DNA of 64,000 nt from Serripes groenlandicus. Taxonomy: Eukaryota; Mollusca; Bivalvia; Cardiida; Cardiidae. Below, piece after piece: positions 53,901-62,900 of this stretch. The stretch is taken from positions 62,941,062 through 63,005,061 of the forward strand of contig JASEVX010000007.1 of assembly GCA_031761405.1 (NCBI GenBank), in the 5' to 3' direction. The position numbers and the translations under genes were made by a program. Within the stretch, counting starts at the first letter, position 1, and each line of letters begins with the position of its first letter. The notes beneath the pieces were generated by a model. It worked only from the letters and a program-made list of their open reading frames with translations. It ran no database searches and was not told the DNA's origin.

Positions 53901-56900
53901 TATAAGATGATGAATAACCATAACACTTTTACGAATGCATCAACAAAAATATTTCAATTTTCGAATTATATCCAATCAGAGCGTGGGCTGCGAACCTGAA
54001 AGTCGCCCATGAAATGACATCCGGAAAAAAGGCCATACTGATTTTAATGTACCATTGAATTCTGATATATATCTTGATCTTGACTAAAGATGTTATCTAA
54101 TAACTCGCTAAAGCGAGGCCGATTGCTCCGCAATCGGCCTCGCTGTGCTCGTTATTAATAATTATGCTGCAGTTTCATAAAAAACATATTTTCAGGGAAA
54201 GTACCATGGATTCCATGGATGGCCAATTCACATGAAAACAGACATTGAAAGATTTAGAAATGAATGACAAATTATCAAATTGCATAATTGTATTTAATTC
54301 ATAACTCTTTTTCTAGAGACTTTCAGGATGTTTGTACTGTTAAAGGTGAACAGAGAATAAGCTCATTTAATGCTTTCTGATGTACAACAAATCTGCAGTA
54401 GACAACTTTGAAACCCTCAATGCAAAAACATGGCAAATCACTATAAATGATGATATAATTGCTGAAAAAAAGTTTTGTCACAATGTTTTCAAAATTCGTC
54501 TACTGTAAATAAAGGGGTTAAGCTGCTTACGCAATCCAGAATATATGATTTCGTGTAACATGTCCCATGTTTTATTTTATTTTTTCAGACAAATTGGACA
54601 CCATGCCACATGGCTGTTCATGCTGGTCATGTTGATTGCCTCGACCTCTTGTTGACCTTTGAAAGTGAAAAGTCTGACAAACTCAACTCTATTAAACCTG
54701 AGATTATTAAAACTGTAGACAGGGATGGCTGGACTCTTGCCCATTTAGCAGCCAGTAAAGATTCAAGTGTAAGTAAGAAATAATATGCAAGCTTAACCCT
54801 TTCCCTCATACAACATTTTTGAAGCATCGAAAGCATCTAGTCATTATGGAAAATCTCAATATATTAAAGTATAACTTGAAAATAATTGAATATATTGTGT
54901 TTAAAGGAGAAATTGCTCATGATGAGCAATTTCTCCTTTTCCCATATTGTTTTAAATTTCGCCTGAAGCATCTGTATGATGGAAAATTCAACTTAACCCT
55001 TTCCCACCTATAGACGTATTTTGACGCAATAGCAGCAGACGACTTTTGAAAACATTGTGGCCAAAGGTGAAATTGCTCCTGATTGCTCCAATTAAGCTAT
55101 CTTTTTTGGAGATTTTTCAGGTTTTTGTCACTATTTCTTCAAAGTTATCTGCTGCAGATTTGTTGTATGTGGGAAAGGGTTTCCAACATGCAGACTCATT
55201 TTGATGCAGCTGCGGCAGACAATGTTTAAAAAATTGTTGCAGAAGAAGGAACTTCTTCTAATTCAATGTTTTCAACTCGATTAAATGACTTTAGCCCTGC
55301 CAAAGGAGGATTGGGTATTGGTTTGGTGTCTTTGTCCAGAGCCATATCTAAGGCATGGTTGGATACATTTTGATTGTAAACTATATGGAAATGTTAGCCA
55401 CCAAAGGGGAAGGCCACTCTGTCATTGCCTCAGGAACATCAGAGTTATGCTCTCTTGAACTTATGTTGTATATGTACTATATATTGTGGTTGTTATCCCA
55501 ATTACCTTATGAACTATCTTCACGAAAGTTCATAAGAATATTCATCTCCATCAAAAATCAATGGGGCTGTAAACTGGGTCACATTGGGGCAAAATCTAGG
55601 TCACTCAGGTAAATTTTAGAGAAACATTATCATAAGGATTTTTCAGAACATTTATCTCCATCAAATATCCCTGTCAACTTTGAAACTGGGTCATGCAGGA
55701 TGAAAAACTAAGTCACTAGGTCAAATTCTAGAAATACCTTGTGAACACACTAGAGTTCACATTTTGTATCCAATCATCATGAAAAATCACCAGAACATTC
55801 ATGGCAATCAAATTTAGTTCAAATTAGAAACTATGTCATGTTGGTTTAAAAACTAGGTCACAAGGTCTGTGCTCTAGTAAAAACAAACCTCAGGGAATAT
55901 ACAACCATCTACATCCACATCTCTGCAGCTTTACCTAACTCTGTTTCGTTTGCCTTATTGCATGGATGTGCAAGCTGAATTTTATTATACCCCCAAAAAA
56001 CAAAGTTTTGGGGGGGTATATAGGAGTCACTGTGTCGGTCGGTCGGAAGCCATATTTTGTCCGGCCCATATCTTAACCATGCATCATAGGATTTGAACGA
56101 AACTTCATAGGATGATACAACACATTGAGAGGAAGTGCGGTGTACAGGAACCATAACTCTATTTTATCTAAATACAGAGTTATTGCCCTTTGTTACTTTT
56201 TTTTGTCCGGAGAATTACTTAATAACTAACAGATGGAATCTAATAAAACTACATACAATGGTAGAGCATAATGAGAGGAAGTGCAGTGTACAAGAACCAT
56301 AACTCTAATTTACATAATTACAGAGTTATTGCCCTTTGTTACTTTTTCTTATTCGTAGTCTTGTCCAGAGCATAACTTTAAAACAAATTGTTGGAATTTA
56401 ATAAAACTTCATAGGATGATACAAAACATTGAGAGGAAGTGCGGTGTACATGAACCATAACTCTATTTTATCTAAATACAGAGTTATTGCCCTTTGTTAC
56501 TTTTTCTTGTCCGGAGAATTACTTAATAACTAATAGATGGAATATAATAAAACTGCATACAATGGTAGGGCATACTCAGAGGAAGTGCAGTGTACAAGAA
56601 CCATAACTCTAATTTACATAATTACAGAGTTATTGCCCTTTGTTACTTTTTGTTCGTAGAGTCTTGTCCAGAGCATAACTTTAAAACTAATTCTTGGAAT
56701 TTATTAAAACTTCATTGGATGATACAACACATTGAGAGGAAGTGCGGTGTACATGAACCATAACTCTATTTTACCTAAATACAGAGTTATTGCCCTTTGT
56801 TACTTTTTCTTGTCCGGAGAATTACTTAATAACTAACAGATGGAATCTAATAAAACTACATACAATGGTAGAGCATAATGAGAGGAAGTGCAGTATACAA

Positions 56901-59900
56901 GAACCATAACTCTAATTTACATAATTACAGAGTTATTGCCCTTTGTTACTTTTTCTTATTCGTAGAGTCTTGTCCGGAGCATAACTTTAAAACTGATTGT
57001 TGGAATTTAATAAAACATCATAGGATGATACAACACATTGAGAGGAAGTGCGGTGTACAGGAACCATAACTCTATTTTACCTAAATACAGATTTATTGCC
57101 CTTTGTTACTTTTTCTTGTCCGGAGAATTACTTAATAACTAACAGATGGAATCTAATAACACTACATACAATGGTAGAGCATAATCCGAGGAAGTGCAGT
57201 GTACAAGAACCATAACTCTAATTTACATATTTACAGAGTTATTGCCCTTTGTTACTTTTTCTTGTTCGTAGAGTCTTGTCCGGAGCATAACTTTAAAACT
57301 AATTCTTGGAATTTATTAAAACTTCATAGGATGATACAACACATTGAGAGGAAGTGCGGTGTACAAGAACCATAACTCTATTTTACCTAAATACAGTCAT
57401 TGCCCTTTGTTTCTTTTTCTTGTCCGGAGAATTACTTAATAACTAACAGATGGAATCTAATAAAACTACATACAACGGTAGAGCAAAATCAGAGGAAGTG
57501 CAGTGTACAAGAACCATAACTCTAATTTACATAATTACAGAGTTATTGCCCTTTGTTATCCAAAAATGAACAAAACAAGAATAACCCGATCCATAACATT
57601 GTCCTTTTAAGGTGGGGTTTCTAAATATTTCACAACCTTTTCTATCAGGGCGGCGTTTGGGGGTATTAATCACATTCAGTGATAGTTCTAGTTTGCACTT
57701 GCCATAGCCCTTTCCCACATATAGACACTTTCTGACAGCTCTACATCAGATGCTCTTTGTAAACATTGTGTTAACAGGAGAAATTGATCAAAACAAGCAA
57801 ATTCTCTTTCAGGCATGATGTTTTCAAAATTTGTTAAGTAATTATACCTTCTTTTATAGGGATTTATCTAGATGTTTTAAAAGACGTCTTCTGCAGATTT
57901 ATTATTAGTGGGATAGTTATAACCCTTTCCCATATATAGACGCTTTCTGACGCCCATGCAACAGACGTCTTTTTTGAAAACATTGTGCCAAAATAAGAAT
58001 TAGTTTAAAACAAGCAAGTTCTCCTTATTGCCACAATGTTTTCAGATATAATTGTTGATTTCAATATATTCAATATAACTTTCAGTTATAGAAATACTCC
58101 CTTTTGTCAAAATGATTTAAAAGTCGTTTGCTGCAACTTCGTTGTATGTGGGAAATGGTTAAATATGCTACAGTTGACTGTCCTGATGCACAGTTTATTT
58201 CATATTTATGTATTTTTATTACAGGACTTTCTATCTGTGATATTAGCCCATTGTGATATAGACCTATACTGCCGGGACAAACTAGGGCGCTCTGTTATTG
58301 ATGTCTGCTCTGTGCCTGCTCATCAAATACTTCTGCCATATGGTAAGATGATCATAGTACATTTACCCTTTACTTGTAGTGAGACAAAAGACAACTTTGG
58401 AAAATAAGAGCAATTTCTTCTTATTACCATAATGTTTTTACTTCGTTCAAAATCATTCAACTTTCTTGGTATTGCATTGTTTTTAACTCGCCTATTCAAA
58501 GAAATAGGGGAACATTACTTATTCAGGGTCATTAGTTACATTGTATGTCAAGTCCAATAACTCTGGAATGGATTTTGACTGAATTGTGCCCCTTTTTGGT
58601 CAAACCTTTGTGTGCAAGACCGGGAATTTTGGGTTATAGTTAGGCATTCAAGGCCTTTTCTCAGAAACTATATAATTTATGCTGTTGCTATTAAATAGTT
58701 TTCTTTCTTTTGTAAATTCAATTTCAACTGAATTATTCCACTTTTGGATTTTGGACTTTTTTTGCACCTCTTATCCAATTTCTATGGTTTTCCCATTCAT
58801 ACAGAACAGAAAAGATTCGAAATCTGTTGATATATATTTTAATCTTTCAAACACGGAACCCACATTTCCTCCTTCGTCTGTAATAGACGATGGCCCTGAT
58901 AGGCGAGCTATATTGTCCTCCGACAACTCTTGTCTTTTGATGTACATGATACTGAAAATGACATTTAAGGTAAACAGTTTAAGTAAGCCATATAATATAT
59001 TCATAATACTCATTTATTAGACATACATACTGATACTGAAATATGAACAAATCAAGAATTGTTATAATATGGCCAAATTTAGAGATTTTTACGACGGCGT
59101 ACATTTATCACAATCTTTTCAACTCAATCCAATAATAAAAATGTCATTTAAGAGGTTTGCATATTTTTGCAAAGATGTTTTCAAAGTCGTCTGCTCCAGA
59201 CTTGTTGTATGTTGGAAAGGATTAATCAATGTAAAATTGAAACGAAGGAAGGAAGTTTAAAATAATGTGGAAGCCTTGTTGTACAGATAAAGAAAACAAA
59301 GCATGCTTTCCACTTTCCTATCAGACCTTAGTTCAACAAGTAGTTTTTCCTTTCACACATGCAGAAGCTTTGTGATGCCTCTGCAGCAGACACTTTTTGA
59401 AATAATTGCAACATACCGAGAAATTGCTCATAATAAGCAATTTCTCCTTTTGCCACAGTGTTTCCAACTCTATTCAATAATTACTTTCATAAGTAAATAT
59501 TTTTCTTAAGAATTTCTTAGATATGTTTTCAAAGTTGTTTGCTGCAGATTTATTGTAAAGGGTTAAATAATTGCAAACTGAAAAAAAAATGGCAATTTTT
59601 TTTAATTGATAAGTGGTCTTAGTAGTAGATTCTATAAAATAATTTGTTTACCTCATGCTTTACAGTTATTGAAGAACAAACGATGCAGGTACCAGTTGAG
59701 ATGACATGCACTGGGTCCACCTGCCACCAACAACAACCTTACACATTGGGACATGTTGACATAACCTCTAGTATGAACTGGTCAGATGTGTATAGGCTGG
59801 TAACAGACCTCTGTCAGACGTACTTCAATCAGCTTGATCGAGGGTTACACAGTAAAAAGATCAGCAGGCTGGATCCTGACAACATGTCTGATGGTAATCA

Positions 59901-62900
59901 TGCGTCGCTGGGATTAAACAAGGACAGTATACATAGCCTAGATATAGGTACGGTCATAATATTAACCCTTTCCCTCATATGACAATTCTGCAGCAGACAA
60001 CTAAGAACATATTTTGTCAAAAAGTAGAAAATCTCTAAATTGAATGGATAACCTATGACTAAAAGTGGAAAACATTGTGGCAAAAGGAGAAATTGATTGT
60101 TTTGAGCAATTTCTTCTTTTGTCACTATGTTTTCAAAAAGCTGTCTGCTGCAGAGGCGTCAGAAAGCGTCTATATGAGGGAAAGAGTTAAACTGAATGTC
60201 TGCAGATTTTATTGGTTTACGGAAATAAGATATGATGCTAACCACTGTCATGCATGGTTAAGTAGTAATAGAGTCTGTTGCTAGATTTCTTAAAGTTGCA
60301 TGTATAAGCCCAGCCAGGTCACAGCAAGGACATCATTTTGAGGCATCTGCAGCAGACAACTTTTGGAAATATTGTCCTTTTTCTCCTTTTGCCACAATGC
60401 TTTCAACTCTATTCAATTATTGTATTATCATTTATAGAGATTAAATTAAGACTCAATTAAAAAAAGAAAATCTCAAGTTCCATTGTAACCCTCTACCAAA
60501 ATTGTTCAAATCATTATTATCTGTTCCACAAAATGGCCACCAGATTTAGAAATAGAAAAATCTTTAAATGCCATCTCAAAAATCACAGACTGATGACAGC
60601 CAACTTTTCTTACTTAATCAAATATTAACTATAGATCTGAGGTGAGTGATACAGGACTACCATGGTCCCCTTGTCAAAGTCTTCCGCTGCAATGTGAGAA
60701 CTGTGAAAGGGGGATTAATTATTCAATTAGTACTACATTATTAATTTCCCTTTAAAATAATTTCACTAAAATTTTCCCAGTGACCCACTACAAAAAATGG
60801 TAGACAAAATGACATCTAGTGCCAAAAATAGAAAACAGCTTTTCCTATTTACTTAAATATAATTATAAATCTGAGGTGAGTGATACAGGACCACCATGGT
60901 CCCCTTGTCAAAGTGTTCCGGTGCAATGTGGGAAAGGTGGGTTTAATTAGTTATTCAACTACCCATTAAAATTTCTCTTGCTCTGTTTCAGGTTCATTTT
61001 CTTACCATATAGATTCTACAGCCTGCCCAGAGTTAACTCCTCATGACATATTGATAAATAACAACATTCACAGTGTAGGCGTGACATTAAAAGGTGAGTC
61101 ATACAGAGCTTTTAACCCTTTCCCGCATAGAGACATTTTCTGACGCCTCTGCAGCAGATGACTTTTGAAAACACAGAACGGGCAATTTCACCTTTTACCA
61201 AAATGTTTTCTTTTTTTTTCTTTCAATAATTGGTCTTTCATTTATAGAGGTTCCATATTTTTGACCAGATGTTTTAAAAGTCTTCTGCTGCAGATTTGTT
61301 GTATATGGGAAAGGCATTTAACCCTTTCCAACATACAGCAAATCAGCAGCAGATGATCTTAAACACATCTAGGTAAAATTATGAAACATCTATTTTTAGC
61401 TCACCTATGCACGAAGTGCAAGGTGAGCTATTGTGATCACATTTTGTCCGGCGTCCGTCGTGCGTCGTCAACATTTCAGCTTGTTAACACTCTACAGGCT
61501 ACATTTTGCATCCAATCTTCATGAAAGTGTATCAGAACATTCATCTCCATCAAATCTTGGACAAGTTCGAAACTGGGCCATATGAGGTCAAAAACGAGGT
61601 CACTAGGTCAAATTGAAGCGAAATCTTGTTAACACTCTAGAGGCCGCAATTTTTGCTTCAGCAGTTTGAAATTTTGTCAGAATGTTTGTCTTAAAGATAT
61701 CTAGGTCAAGTTCGAATATGGGTCATATCGGGTCAGAAACTAGGTCTCTAGGCCAAATTGAAGGGTAATCTTGTTAAACACTGTAGAGGCCACATTTTCA
61801 ACTTGAGCATGTTGAAATATTGTCAGAATGTTTGTCTTAAAGATATCTAGGTCAAGTTTAAATATGGGTCATATTGGGTCAGAAACTAGGTCACTAGGCC
61901 AAATTGAAGGAAAATCTTGTTAACTCTGTAGAAGCCGCATGTTTTGCTTCAGCAGCTTGAAATTTGGTCAGAATGTTGAGCTAAATGATATCTAGGTCAA
62001 GTTCGAATATGGGTCATGCAGGGTCAAAAACTAGGTCACTAGGCCAAATTGAAGGAAAATCTTGTTAACACTTTGGATGCCACATTTTTTGCTTCAGCAG
62101 CTTGAAATTTGGTCAGAATGTTTGTCTAAATGATATCTAGGCCAAGTTCGAATATGGGTCATATTGGGTCAGAAACTAGGTCACTAGGCCAAATTGAAGG
62201 AACATCTTGTTAACTCTGTAGAAGACACATTTTTTGCTACAGCAGCTTGACATTTTATGAGAATGTTTATCTAAATGATATCTAAGCCAAGATCAAATAT
62301 GGATCATGTAGAGTCAGAAACAAGGTCAATAAAGGAAAATATTGTTCAAACTCCGGAGGCCGCATTTTTACTTTGAGCAAGTTGAAAATTTGTCAGAATG
62401 TTGTCTTGATAATATCTAGTCCATGTTGGAATATGGGTCATATCAGGTAAAAAAATATAGATCACTAGGCCAAATGAAGGAAATTATTGTTAACACTGTG
62501 GAGGTTGCATTCAGAATAATTGTCCTGATGTATTTTGCATTGTAGTACATTGTATAATTAAGGTGAGCGATCCAGGGCCATCATGGCCCTCTTGTTATAT
62601 ATATATATAAGAAAGTATAAATATTGATTAGGGTTGAAAACATGTGGCAAAAGGAAACATTGCTCATTAAGAGCAATTTCTTCTTTTGCTACAGTTTTCT
62701 CAAAAGCCGAGTGCTTCAAAGGCATCAGAAAGCTTCTTTATACATGTGGGAAATGGTGAACCCTTCAAACCATACAACAATACTGCACCAGACGAATGAA
62801 AACACAAGAAGAATTTAAAAGCATCAACAAAAATACGGAAAGTTTTATTATCAAATAGAGTTGAAAACATTTTGACAACAGGAGAAATTGCTAATCGTCT

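Noticed and set aside
58805..58969. Alternative exon 13 using the stronger splice sites
   Set aside because: With the exon 12 phase it reads a stop after a few codons, and it does not match exon 14 phase. It is kept only as a possible regulated form.
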